A stretch of 22,433 nucleotides of DNA. Origin: JAKAXG01 sp035702985. GTDB taxonomy: Bacteria > Actinomycetota > Acidimicrobiia > Acidimicrobiales > Palsa-688. The stretch spans positions 1-22,433 of the forward strand of contig DASSZD010000089.1 in NCBI GenBank assembly GCA_035702985.1. Direction: 5' to 3'. Positions 13,791 through 21,013 of the stretch are shown here, one piece after another (within the stretch, counting starts at the first letter, position 1; each line of letters opens with the position of its first letter). Below the pieces are notes generated by a model, which was not told the origin of the DNA, did no database searches, and saw nothing but the letters and a program-made list of their open reading frames with translations. The translations under genes and the position numbers were made by a program.

Positions 13791-14167
13791 AGGCCCTCCT
13801 TGTCCCGCAGGCCGCCGATACCCAGCCCGCCGCCCGGCTCCGATCCGCGGCCCTCACCCTCGCTCTCGTCGCCCCCGGACTCGCGACCCACGATCGATCC
13901 CGAGGTGAACAGGTACTCCCGCAGGTTGCGGTCCAGTACCGGATCCTGACGGCGCAGCCACTCCAGCACCATGGCCGCGTGCTCCTTCTCCTCGTCCCGG
14001 TTGTGGGCCAGGATGGCCTTCAGTTCCGGGTCCTCGGTGGCGTCGACCCGCTGGTCGTACCAGTCGACCGCTTCCAGCTCCTCCATCAGCGAGGAGATGG
14101 CCCGGTGACGGTCGATGGTCTCGGGCCGGAGTCTGCTTTCGCTCTCGTGGAGCCCTTCGCTGCTCAC
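13787..14167 (-). CDS. Encapsulated ferritin-like protein (encapsulin cargo)
   Basis: The 126-residue protein matches the encapsulated ferritin family, a two-helix domain that assembles into rings inside encapsulin and oxidises ferrous iron for storage. Probable ferroxidase ligands are Glu30, Glu60 and His63 (EEKEH), each two positions off the Rhodospirillum rubrum residues (E32, E62, H65) as I remember them. Trp36-Tyr37 (DWYDQRV) and EYLFTS also match. An acidic Gly/Glu linker leads to the targeting peptide GLGIGGLR (114-121), close to the family consensus L-x-(I/V)-G-S-L-(K/R). The five residues after it (DKEGL) encode the encapsulin ribosome-binding site. GTG 14167 lacks a Shine-Dalgarno sequence, and a GGGTAT -10-like element lies 9 bases upstream, so a leaderless transcript is possible. 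Confidence 0.93.
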   Translation of the reverse strand: MSSEGLHESESRLRPETIDRHRAISSLMEELEAVDWYDQRVDATEDPELKAILAHNRDEEKEHAAMVLEWLRRQDPVLDRNLREYLFTSGSIVGRESGGDESEGEGRGSEPGGGLGIGGLRDKEGL

Positions 14168-14176
14168 CGCGCCGTT

Positions 14177-14182
14177 ATACCC
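14177..14182 (-). promoter_or_regulatory. GGGTAT -10-like element ahead of the encapsulated ferritin
   Basis: On the minus strand GGGTAT ends 9 bases before GTG 14167, the spacing expected if transcription starts near the first codon. No convincing -35 (GTTT or G-n-n-T at 14-16 bases) is visible. There is no Shine-Dalgarno sequence, consistent with a leaderless mRNA. Confidence 0.3.
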
Positions 14183-14195
14183 AACTCCCGGGGCC

Positions 14196-14218
14196 GGCGG
14201 TCACCGGTGGTGACCGCC
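14196..14218. repeat. Perfect 10-bp palindrome at the kinase 3' end
   Basis: GGCGGTCACC, a 3-base loop and GGTGACCGCC form a perfect inverted repeat that covers the kinase stop codon (14201-14203), about 30 bases before the encapsulated ferritin start. There is no T-run. It could be a U-less terminator that separates kinase from encapsulin transcripts, or an operator. Confidence 0.5.
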
Positions 14219-15517
14219 GTGGCCTCCCCGCCGATGGGCGGGACCGGCGGCGGGTGTGGCGGCCCGATGGGGGGATGCCCGGTGGCCGGCGGCGGCGTAG
14301 ACCGGGGGCCGGACCGCAGCCGGCGGCGGGGCGCTGGAGGCGGGGGCCGCCGGCGCCGGTACGGCCGCCCCGGTGACCGACGCGGCGGCCGTGTCGGTGG
14401 CGGCCGCCTCGGTGACCACGGCGCCGGAGGAAACGGCCGGTGCTGCCGCCGGCGCCGGGCCGGTAACGGCCGCCGCCGGCACCGTGTTGTCCGCCGTGGC
14501 GGTGTTCTTGGGGGTGCCCGGGGATGCGGCGGCGCTGCCGAGCAGAACGGCCGCCACCGCCGCCGCCGCGCCGGCTCCGACCACGGCGGCCCCCAGCCCG
14601 ACCAGGCCGCCCCGGGCCCGGGACCGGCCGGCCCGGCGGCCGGAACGCCATGGTCGGCGCTCGGGCCATGCCGACGGCCGCCCCGGGCCGGCGTCGGCCA
14701 GAGCGGCCACCATGGCCAGCGCCGAGGCGAACCGGCGGGACGGGTCCGGGTGGAGGGCCTTCTCGACGGCCGCGGCCAGGGCCCGGTCCACCTCGGGACG
14801 GACGGCTCGCACCCGGACCGGCGGGACCCCGGCCAGCGCCCCCGACCACGGGTAGTCCGAGGAGGTCTCGAACGGCCGGCGCCCGGTCAGAGCCTCGTAG
14901 AGGACCACCCCCATGGCGAACACCTCGGTGGCCACCGTCGCCGGTCGGCCGTAGAGCCGCTCCGGGGCCAGGTAGGCCGGGGTGCCGACCACCAGGCCGG
15001 TCGACGTCTGATCCGGGGCGGCGTCCAGGGTTTTGGCGATGCCGAAATCCCCGAGCTTCCAGACCCCCGGCCCGGCGGCCAGGACGTTGCCCGGTTTGAT
15101 GTCGCGGTGCACCAGCCCGGCGCGGTGGGCCGCCTCCAGCGCCGACAGGATCTGCACGGCCAGCGACCGGACCTCCCGGACCGGCAGCGGGCCGGCTCCG
15201 ATGGCGTCCTTGAGGGTGGTGCCGGGCAGCCGTTCCATCACGATGTACGGCACGCCGGGGCATCCGGGGTCTCCGGTGTCGTACACCGCCACCACGTTGG
15301 GATGGGCCAGGGCGGCGGCCGCCCGGCCCTCCATCTCGAAGTGGCGGCGGGCGGCGAGGTCGGCTCCGGCGCCGGCCCGCAGCAGCTTGAGCGCGACGGG
15401 TCGGTCCAGATTGTGGTCCCATCCGGCTCGCACCTCGCCGGTCGCCCCCCGGCCCAGCACCTCGCCCAGCTGGTAGCGGCCGGCCAGCAGGTCGGTGGCG
15501 GGCGGCTCGGTGGGCAC
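14201..15517 (-). CDS. Membrane Ser/Thr protein kinase (PknB-like)
   Basis: The 438-residue protein has a kinase domain (about 14-275), a Pro/Arg juxtamembrane stretch, one membrane helix (about 305-332), and an extracellular Ala/Pro/Thr-rich tail ending in a His/Gly-rich segment (HRRGGHGGHHR). Catalytic features are the Gly loop GRGATGEV (22-29), Lys44, HRDIKPGN (137-144), DFG (157-159) and the APE motif (184-186). The invariant Asp of subdomain IX is Glu198 (ATEVFAMG), a mild departure. The tail has no PASTA repeats, so muropeptide sensing is not indicated; the His cluster could bind metal. GTG 15517 has no Shine-Dalgarno sequence and GGGTAA lies 9 bases upstream. The encapsulin operon begins 33 bases downstream on the same strand, beyond a perfect palindrome. 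Confidence 0.92.
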   Translation of the reverse strand: MPTEPPATDLLAGRYQLGEVLGRGATGEVRAGWDHNLDRPVALKLLRAGAGADLAARRHFEMEGRAAAALAHPNVVAVYDTGDPGCPGVPYIVMERLPGTTLKDAIGAGPLPVREVRSLAVQILSALEAAHRAGLVHRDIKPGNVLAAGPGVWKLGDFGIAKTLDAAPDQTSTGLVVGTPAYLAPERLYGRPATVATEVFAMGVVLYEALTGRRPFETSSDYPWSGALAGVPPVRVRAVRPEVDRALAAAVEKALHPDPSRRFASALAMVAALADAGPGRPSAWPERRPWRSGRRAGRSRARGGLVGLGAAVVGAGAAAAVAAVLLGSAAASPGTPKNTATADNTVPAAAVTGPAPAAAPAVSSGAVVTEAAATDTAAASVTGAAVPAPAAPASSAPPPAAVRPPVYAAAGHRASPHRAATPAAGPAHRRGGHGGHHR

Positions 15518-15526
15518 GGCCGATAG

Positions 15527-15553
15527 TTACCCCTGGCGCGGCCGGGGCGAAAC
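15527..15553 (-). promoter_or_regulatory. Candidate SigB-like promoter of the Ser/Thr kinase
   Basis: On the minus strand GTTT is followed after 17 bases by GGGTAA, which ends 9 bases before GTG 15517. The spacer is one base longer than the usual 14-16. The short distance implies a leaderless or nearly leaderless mRNA, in line with the missing Shine-Dalgarno sequence. Confidence 0.35.
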
Positions 15554-15609
15554 GGAACGGGCGGCGCGCTTCGCCACTTTCGCGGCGGACCGCGCCGTAG
15601 CCTGGGTCC

Positions 15610-16959
15610 GTGCCCGACGATCTGTTCGAAGCGGCGCTGCGCCAGCGGATCGCCGAGCGGGCGCCGTTGGCGGCCCGCATGCGGCCCCGGAACCTGGACC
15701 AGGTGGTGGGTCAGCGGCACCTGATCGGTCCGGGCGCCCCGCTGCGGGCCCTGATCGAGTCCGACCGTCTCTCGTCGGTGGTCCTGTGGGGCCCGCCGGG
15801 GACCGGCAAGACCACCCTGGCCACCGTGGTGGCCGAGCAGACCAGCCGGGAGTTCGTGTCCCTCTCGGCGGTCAGCGCCGGGGTCAAGGACGTGCGCGAG
15901 GTGCTGGAGGCCGCCCGGCGCCGCCTGGCCGAGCACGGGCGGGGCACCATCCTGTTCCTCGACGAGGTGCACCGGTTCAACAAGAGCCAGCAGGACGCCC
16001 TGCTGCCCGGCGTGGAGGCCGGCGTCATCACCTTGATCGGGGCCACCACCGAGAACCCCTTCTTCGAGGTGAACGCCCCGCTGCTCAGCCGGTCCACGGT
16101 GTTCCGGCTGGAGCCGCTCGGCCAGGACGACCTGCGGGTGCTGGTGGGCCGGGCTCTCGACACCGAGGGCGCCACCATCGCCGACGACGCCCGGGACCAT
16201 CTGACCGACCTGGCCGGCGGCGACGCCCGGGCCGCCCTCACCGCCCTGGAGATGGCCCTGGCCCTGGCCGAGGCGGACGGCCGGACCGACATCGCCCTGC
16301 CCGACGTGGAGCGGGCCCGGCAGTCCCGGGTGCTGCGCTACGGGGAGGACGAGCACTACGACGTCATCTCCGCCTTCATCAAGTCCATCCGGGGCTCCGA
16401 CCCCGACGCCGGCCTGTACTGGCTGGCCCGCATGCTGGCCGCCGGCGAGGACGCCCGGTTCATCGCCCGCCGGCTGGTGATCCTGGCGTCGGAGGACGTG
16501 GGGGTGGCCGACTCCATGGGGCTGGTGGTGGCCGACGCCGCGGCCCGGGCGGTGGAGTTCGTCGGGTTGCCCGAAGCCCAGCTCAACCTGGCCCACGCGG
16601 TGGTCTACCTGGCCACCGCCCCCAAATCCAACACCGTCACCGCCGCCCTGATCCGGGCCTCGGAGGATGTGAGCAGCCGGCCGGCCGGGGCGGTACCGGG
16701 GCCTCTGAGGTCGGTGCACCCCTACCAGCGCCGGAAGATGAAGGAGGGTGGCGGCTACGTCTACCCCCACAACGACCCGTCAGGGTTCGTGGCCCAGGAG
16801 TACCGACCGGCCGAGGTGTCCGGGCGGGTGTACTACCGGCCGTCGCCCCACGGCGCCGAGGAGGAGATCGGCCGCCGGCTGCGGGGCTGGTGGGGGGACG
16901 CCGGCTACGACGGGGAGGAGTGGTGGCGTTTCGAGAAGTTCCACGACCCTTCCCGCTGA
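15610..16959 (+). CDS. rarA: Replication-associated recombination protein A (AAA+ ATPase)
   Basis: The 449-residue protein is a RarA/MgsA ATPase, related to clamp-loader subunits, that acts at stalled replication forks. The AAA+ domain has the RarA signature RMRPRNLDQVVGQRHL, Walker A GPPGTGKTT (61-69), Walker B ILFLDEVH (114-121), sensor 1 GATTENPFFEVN and an LLSR Arg-finger region. The C-terminal oligomerisation part includes DVISAFIKSIRGSDPDAG, YWLARMLAAGED and SEDVG, all well conserved. Length is normal. The GTG start has no Shine-Dalgarno sequence. TAGCCT, a -10-like hexamer, ends 6 bases upstream, so a leaderless transcript is likely. It is divergent from the kinase with 92 bases between them. 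Confidence 0.95.
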   Translation: MPDDLFEAALRQRIAERAPLAARMRPRNLDQVVGQRHLIGPGAPLRALIESDRLSSVVLWGPPGTGKTTLATVVAEQTSREFVSLSAVSAGVKDVREVLEAARRRLAEHGRGTILFLDEVHRFNKSQQDALLPGVEAGVITLIGATTENPFFEVNAPLLSRSTVFRLEPLGQDDLRVLVGRALDTEGATIADDARDHLTDLAGGDARAALTALEMALALAEADGRTDIALPDVERARQSRVLRYGEDEHYDVISAFIKSIRGSDPDAGLYWLARMLAAGEDARFIARRLVILASEDVGVADSMGLVVADAAARAVEFVGLPEAQLNLAHAVVYLATAPKSNTVTAALIRASEDVSSRPAGAVPGPLRSVHPYQRRKMKEGGGYVYPHNDPSGFVAQEYRPAEVSGRVYYRPSPHGAEEEIGRRLRGWWGDAGYDGEEWWRFEKFHDPSR

Positions 16960-16980
16960 GCGGTCACGGCCGGCGGCCGG

Positions 16981-17967
16981 TCAGGCGCTGCGGGCGTCGA
17001 TCCACTGGTCGATGACCGCCCATTCGGTGGTCAGCCACTCGATCCGCTCCCCGTCCCCGTAGGGGGGATGGGCGGGGGGCCACCAGCGGATGGTCATGGC
17101 GGTGGTGAAAGGGATGGCCGCCCACAGCTGACCGGCGGTGGTGATCTTGTCCAGGCCGGTGTGGGCCACCACCACCACCGGGATCTCCGGGCGGGTGTCC
17201 AGGCAGGCCAGCACCCCGCCCGCCCGCGGTGGCAGCACGTGGTCCATGAGCGCGGCGGCCCGGGCGGCGGCCGTCTTGCGGGACGCCCACAGCCGGCGGA
17301 TGGCCCTCGTCCGGCGGCTGGGCGTCCAGTTGCCGCCCTCGGGGAAGATCAGCAAGGCCTGCCCCGGCGCCAGGTCCCCGGCCAGGGCCGCCACCCGGCT
17401 CTCCAGCCGTTCCGCCGGGTTGGCCGACGGCGGCAGGAAGCAGGCCCCCATGCGGGACAGGGCCACGTCGATGAGCGGTTCCCACTGGAGGACCTGCTTG
17501 AGCACGACCCGGGGCCGCCGCCGGTAGCGGGAGGCCAGCAGCCACACCAGGGCGAACGAGTCGCCGATGCCGCCGTGGCGGGCCAGCACCAGCACCGGGT
17601 CCGACTCGGCGAAGGGGCCCGGGACGTCGGGCTCGTCGACCTGCATGGAGAACCCGACGGTGGCCCCGGCGGCGGCCAGCACCCGGCCCAGCGCCCATCC
17701 GGTGACGGCCAGGTCGGCCCGGTCCCGCCACGCCCTCCCCCGGAACGGCCCGGCCAGCCACACGGCCAGCAGGGCGGCCAGTCCGGCCCATTCCACCGCG
17801 ATGTAGGACACCCCCATGGCGGCCAGCCGGGGGGCTCTCAGCCGGCGGTCCAACGGGGCGGCCAGCAGCCCGACCAGCCCGACGCAGAGGAGCAGCACCG
17901 CGACGGCCGCCTCGACGGCCAGGATCAGGGGCAGTAGCAGCCGCCGAACGGCGTAGGGAGGGGCCAT
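16981..17967 (-). CDS. PlsC-like 1-acylglycerol-3-phosphate acyltransferase
   Basis: The 328-residue membrane protein has two or three N-terminal hydrophobic segments (about 10-38 and 51-73) followed by an acyltransferase domain. The catalytic H-x4-D is HGGIGD (H131, D136) and the glycerophosphate-binding motif is FPEG (208-211), both in normal spacing. The family transfers acyl chains to lysophosphatidic acid or related lysolipids. The Gly-rich variation around the motifs (FPEGGNW rather than FPEGTRS) suggests a divergent substrate. ATG 17967 lies 5 bases after the patatin stop, so it is the last gene of a three-gene lipid operon. It converges on rarA, about 21 bases apart. Confidence 0.88.
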   Translation of the reverse strand: MAPPYAVRRLLLPLILAVEAAVAVLLLCVGLVGLLAAPLDRRLRAPRLAAMGVSYIAVEWAGLAALLAVWLAGPFRGRAWRDRADLAVTGWALGRVLAAAGATVGFSMQVDEPDVPGPFAESDPVLVLARHGGIGDSFALVWLLASRYRRRPRVVLKQVLQWEPLIDVALSRMGACFLPPSANPAERLESRVAALAGDLAPGQALLIFPEGGNWTPSRRTRAIRRLWASRKTAAARAAALMDHVLPPRAGGVLACLDTRPEIPVVVVAHTGLDKITTAGQLWAAIPFTTAMTIRWWPPAHPPYGDGERIEWLTTEWAVIDQWIDARSA

Positions 17968-17972
17968 GGCCC

Positions 17973-18794
17973 TCAGAGGTCTATCTGATCCAGAAGGCGC
18001 GCGCTGGCTTCGTAGGCGGCGTCGATGCGCCGCCCCACCGACGAGGAGCTGCGGTAGCGGACCGACAGGGACGGCGGCAGGTCCCCGGCCGGCAGCACGT
18101 GCACCTCGACACCGGCCGGCAGGCGGGCCATGTCGTCGGCGAACTGGTGGCGGCGGGCGATCTCGAACGCCACCAGGGCCACGTCCCAGGGCCGGGCCGG
18201 GGGTTCCAGGCTGCGCTCCAGGCGGCCGACATGGAGCACGAACACCCGGTCGGCGCCCAGCTCCACCGCCCGCCCCACCGGAACCGACGCCACCAGGCCG
18301 CCGTCCATGAAATGCCGCTCCCCGACCCGCACCGGGGGCAGCAGGCCGGGCACCGCGCACGAGGCCAGGACGGCGTCGACGACCGGCCCCGAGTCGAACC
18401 ACCGGGCCGAGGCGTCCTCGATGCAGGCGGCCACGCACTGGAACGGGACGGCCAGGTCCTCGATGCGGGCGGCGCCGGCGGAGTCGGCGATGAGGCGTCG
18501 CAACGCCCCGTTGCCGTGGAGGTAGGTGCCGTGACGGATCAGGTTGCCGATCTGGCCGACCACCGAGCTGGAGAACACGTCGCGGGCCTGCAGGCTGGTC
18601 CAGGTACGGGTCAGCTCGGCCACCGCCTCCAGACTGGGGTGGGCGGCCAGGACCACCCCGTTGAGGGCGCCCACGCTGGATCCCACGATCAGGTCGGGCC
18701 GGACCCGCCGTTCCAGCAGGGCCCGCAGCATGCCGACCTCGGCGGAGCCGAGCACCCCGCCCCCGCCCAGCACGAAGGCGGTGCGCCCCCCCAC
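17973..18794 (-). CDS. Patatin-like phospholipase
   Basis: The 273-residue protein has the patatin catalytic dyad. The oxyanion loop is GGGGVLGS (10-17), the nucleophile elbow GSSVG (38-42) holds Ser40, and the Asp motif is MDGG (Asp164). Patatins release fatty acids from phospholipids or act as thioesterases. There is no signal peptide or membrane helix, so it is likely cytoplasmic or membrane-associated. GTG 18794 is 10 bases after the hydrolase stop, with GCGGAAG as a weak Shine-Dalgarno sequence. Together with the flanking hydrolase and acyltransferase it suggests a lysophospholipid deacylation-reacylation cycle, which is inference from gene order. Confidence 0.92.
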   Translation of the reverse strand: MGGRTAFVLGGGGVLGSAEVGMLRALLERRVRPDLIVGSSVGALNGVVLAAHPSLEAVAELTRTWTSLQARDVFSSSVVGQIGNLIRHGTYLHGNGALRRLIADSAGAARIEDLAVPFQCVAACIEDASARWFDSGPVVDAVLASCAVPGLLPPVRVGERHFMDGGLVASVPVGRAVELGADRVFVLHVGRLERSLEPPARPWDVALVAFEIARRHQFADDMARLPAGVEVHVLPAGDLPPSLSVRYRSSSSVGRRIDAAYEASARLLDQIDL

Positions 18795-18804
18795 CGGCTT
18801 CCGC

Positions 18805-19833
18805 TCAGCCGGCCGGCGCCTGGGCCGCAGCCTGGGCGGCGGCCGGCAGCCCGGCGACGAACTGGTCGAGCAGCCGGGCCACCTCGACCGGCCGCTCCTG
18901 CATCAGCTGATGACCGGCCCGGGGCAGCACCTCCAGCCGGGCGCCGGGCAGGAACCGGGCGATGCGCCGGGCCGCCCACACCGGCGTCAGGAGGTCACGC
19001 GAGCCGACCAGGACCAGCGACGGGGTGCGGGTCCGCCTCAGGGCGTCACGGGCGTCGTGGTCGAGCAGGTCGATACCCGACGGCAGGGACGTGGACTGGG
19101 GGACCTCTTCCAGGTAGCGGCGCAGCTGGTCCACGGCCCGGCCCGAGGGCCGGGCCCCGAAGGCCAGGCGGGCCAGGAACCACGACAGGTCGTCGTCGCC
19201 GACCGGCCGCTGGTAGACCGGGCGACCCTGGTCGAGCCGGCGCCGGACCCGCCGGCCCAGGGCCTGGGCCACCGGCAGGGCGGGCCGGGGCAGCAGCTGG
19301 TACGCGGCCGTGTCCATGAACACCAGGCCGGCCACCCGCTCGGACAGCTGCCCGGGATGGTCCCCGGCGAACTCCATGAGGATCATGCCGCCCATGGAAT
19401 GGCCCACGACCACCGCGTCGCGCAGGTCCAGATGGTCCAGCACGGCGGCCACGTCGCGGGCCGCGGCTTTGCGCCCGAAGCCGTCGCCGCCGGCCACGGA
19501 GCGGCCGTGCCCCCGCACGTCCATGGCCACCACCCGGTAGCGGTCGGCCAGCGTGTGCAGCTGCGGGGCCCACACCCCGGCCTGCAGGGTGATGCCGTGG
19601 ATGAGGAGCAGCGGCCGGCCCGATCCCCGCTCCACCACACGGAGCGATCCGCCGTCGGGCGCCGGGATCTGGTGCTCGGTCATATCGGGGGGCAGGTCGA
19701 ACAGGTGATCGGTCTCGGGGTCGGTGCGGGACCTGACCGATTCGACGTGGCGGTGCAGACCGTAGCGGGATCCGGCCGCGGCGGCGGACAGAGCCGTACC
19801 GGCGGCCAGGCGCCGGAGGTTCTTTGACGTCAT
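18805..19833 (-). CDS. Alpha/beta-hydrolase with N-terminal hydrophobic segment
   Basis: The 342-residue protein has the alpha/beta-hydrolase fold: LLLIHGITLQAGVW (oxyanion region), the nucleophile elbow GHSMGG with Ser146, then Asp280 (GSRDLLTP) and His308 (RAGHQLM) to complete the triad. The N-terminus (AAGTALSAAAAGSRYG) is weakly hydrophobic and may be a membrane-associating segment rather than a cleaved signal. The fold includes lipases and esterases; the substrate is not predictable. It is the first gene of the hydrolase-patatin-acyltransferase set. ATG 19833 lacks a strong Shine-Dalgarno sequence; GGGTAA lies 11 bases upstream on the minus strand. Confidence 0.88.
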   Translation of the reverse strand: MTSKNLRRLAAGTALSAAAAGSRYGLHRHVESVRSRTDPETDHLFDLPPDMTEHQIPAPDGGSLRVVERGSGRPLLLIHGITLQAGVWAPQLHTLADRYRVVAMDVRGHGRSVAGGDGFGRKAAARDVAAVLDHLDLRDAVVVGHSMGGMILMEFAGDHPGQLSERVAGLVFMDTAAYQLLPRPALPVAQALGRRVRRRLDQGRPVYQRPVGDDDLSWFLARLAFGARPSGRAVDQLRRYLEEVPQSTSLPSGIDLLDHDARDALRRTRTPSLVLVGSRDLLTPVWAARRIARFLPGARLEVLPRAGHQLMQERPVEVARLLDQFVAGLPAAAQAAAQAPAG

Positions 19834-19945
19834 GAACTACTCATTTACCCGAAGCCGGGCGTTCTCCTCCACCGGCCGGGGCTTCCTGCCCTGGCGACGG
19901 GCGGGCCGGCCGCCCCCAGCATGGTCATGGAAAAAGGAGGCCCCG

Positions 19946-20143
19946 ATGTCGCAGTGCCACGACCTCTCCGAATACGACCCTGCCGGCTACCAGGCTGCGG
20001 AGCCGTGCCCGCCGAACGTGCAGGAGGCGGGCTGCCACGACCGCTACGAGGACCCCGAGGAGACCGATCAGGACCCCCGGGCCGCCAGGACGCCGGCGGC
20101 GTGGTCGGGGACCACCCGGTTGCGCCGGGGCGGCCGGTCGTAG
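19946..20143 (+). CDS. Small Cys-containing protein (65 aa), antisense to the ppk2 end
   Basis: ATG 19946 is preceded by AAAAAGGAGG at 5-6 bases, one of the best Shine-Dalgarno sequences in the window. The product has three cysteines (CHDL, PCPP and GCHD), an acidic middle (DRYEDPEETDQD) and a basic C-terminus (TTRLRRGGRS). It has no membrane segment. I do not recognise it; a metal-binding or regulatory role would fit the Cys/His pattern but is only a guess. Its last 76 bases overlap the 3' end of ppk2 on the other strand, so the C-terminal part may be constrained by ppk2. A longer frame starting earlier was rejected because of the Shine-Dalgarno position. Confidence 0.5.
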   Translation: MSQCHDLSEYDPAGYQAAEPCPPNVQEAGCHDRYEDPEETDQDPRAARTPAAWSGTTRLRRGGRS

Positions 20144-20874
20144 GGCCGCAGTCGGGGCCGGGGCTCCAGCTCCAGCTCCGGCACCGACACCGGCTGGTAG
20201 GGAACCACCGAGAGCAGGTGGGCGATGCAGTTGATGCGGGCCCGGATCTTGTCGTCGGCCTCGACCTCCCACCACGGGGAGTCGGGCAGGTCGCAGTGGG
20301 CGAACATCTCGTCCTTGGCCCTCGAGTACTCCGAGTAGCGGCGACGCCCCTCGAGGTCCAGCTGGCTGAGCTTCCACCTCTTGAGGGGGTCGTGGAGGCG
20401 GGCCTGGAACCTTTTTTCCTGTTCGGAATCGCTCACCGAGAACCAGTACTTCACCAGGATGATCCCGTCGTCGATCAGCATCCGCTCGAACGCCGGGCAC
20501 TGCCGGAAGAACCGCTGCACCTCCTCCTCGGAGCAGAAACCCATGACCCGCTCCACCCCGGGCCGGTTGTACCAGCTGCGGTCGAACAGCACGATCTCGC
20601 CGGCCGCCGGCAGGTGCTCGATGTAGCGCTGGAAGTACCACTCCGTCCGTTCCCGGTCCGACGGGGCGGGCAGGGCCGCCACCCGGCACCAGCGGGGGTT
20701 CAGGTACTCGGTCATCCGTTTGATCACCCCGCCCTTGCCGGCGGCGTCGCGACCCTCGATCACCACCACCAGCCGCTGCGAGCGCTCCCGGACCCACTGC
20801 TGCAGGTCCACCAGCTGGCCCTGCAGGCGCAGCAGTTCCCGCTCGAGCACCGAGTTGTGGTTGGCCACGGCCAT
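20068..20874 (-). CDS. ppk2: Polyphosphate kinase 2
   Basis: The 268-residue protein is a class I PPK2. Walker A GRDAAGKGG is followed by VIKRMTEYLNPR, and the Walker B/lid region is FDRSWYNRPGVERVMGF. The later segments SEQEKRFQARLHDP, WKLSQLDLEGRRRY and DSPWWEVEADDK are all conserved. Class I enzymes use polyphosphate to phosphorylate nucleoside diphosphates, regenerating GTP or ATP. ATG 20874 (MAVANHN) gives the typical length. An in-frame ATG at 20934 would add 20 residues of no family resemblance. The last 30 residues are Arg/Pro-rich and overlap the small antisense gene. No clear ribosome-binding site precedes either start. Confidence 0.93.
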   Translation of the reverse strand: MAVANHNSVLERELLRLQGQLVDLQQWVRERSQRLVVVIEGRDAAGKGGVIKRMTEYLNPRWCRVAALPAPSDRERTEWYFQRYIEHLPAAGEIVLFDRSWYNRPGVERVMGFCSEEEVQRFFRQCPAFERMLIDDGIILVKYWFSVSDSEQEKRFQARLHDPLKRWKLSQLDLEGRRRYSEYSRAKDEMFAHCDLPDSPWWEVEADDKIRARINCIAHLLSVVPYQPVSVPELELEPRPRLRPYDRPPRRNRVVPDHAAGVLAARGS

Positions 20875-20985
20875 ATGGTCCCACGACCGGGGGCGGCGCG
20901 CCGGGTATCTGCCAAAAGCCCCAAAACCTCCCATAGGCGTCCGGCGACGCGGGTTCAGGAAAGGCCGGCCCCGAGCAGGCCTTGC

Positions 20986-21011
20986 GATTCGCCCGGCGCG
21001 ACGCTGGGTAC
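20986..21011 (+). promoter_or_regulatory. Candidate SigB-type promoter of the secreted unknown
   Basis: GATT, 16 bases and GGGTAC fit the G-n-n-T/14-16/GGGTAC-T consensus recalled for Streptomyces SigB exactly. The element ends 11 bases before ATG 21023 and 2 before ATG 21014, so it favours the later start. It is the best match of this type in the window. Confidence 0.45.
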
Positions 21012-21013
21012 GC

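Noticed and set aside
15238..16770. Long minus-strand open frame opposite rarA (510 codons)
   Set aside because: It is antisense to rarA, a clear gene with all AAA+ motifs, and then crosses the kinase in the wrong frame. It has no recognisable domain.
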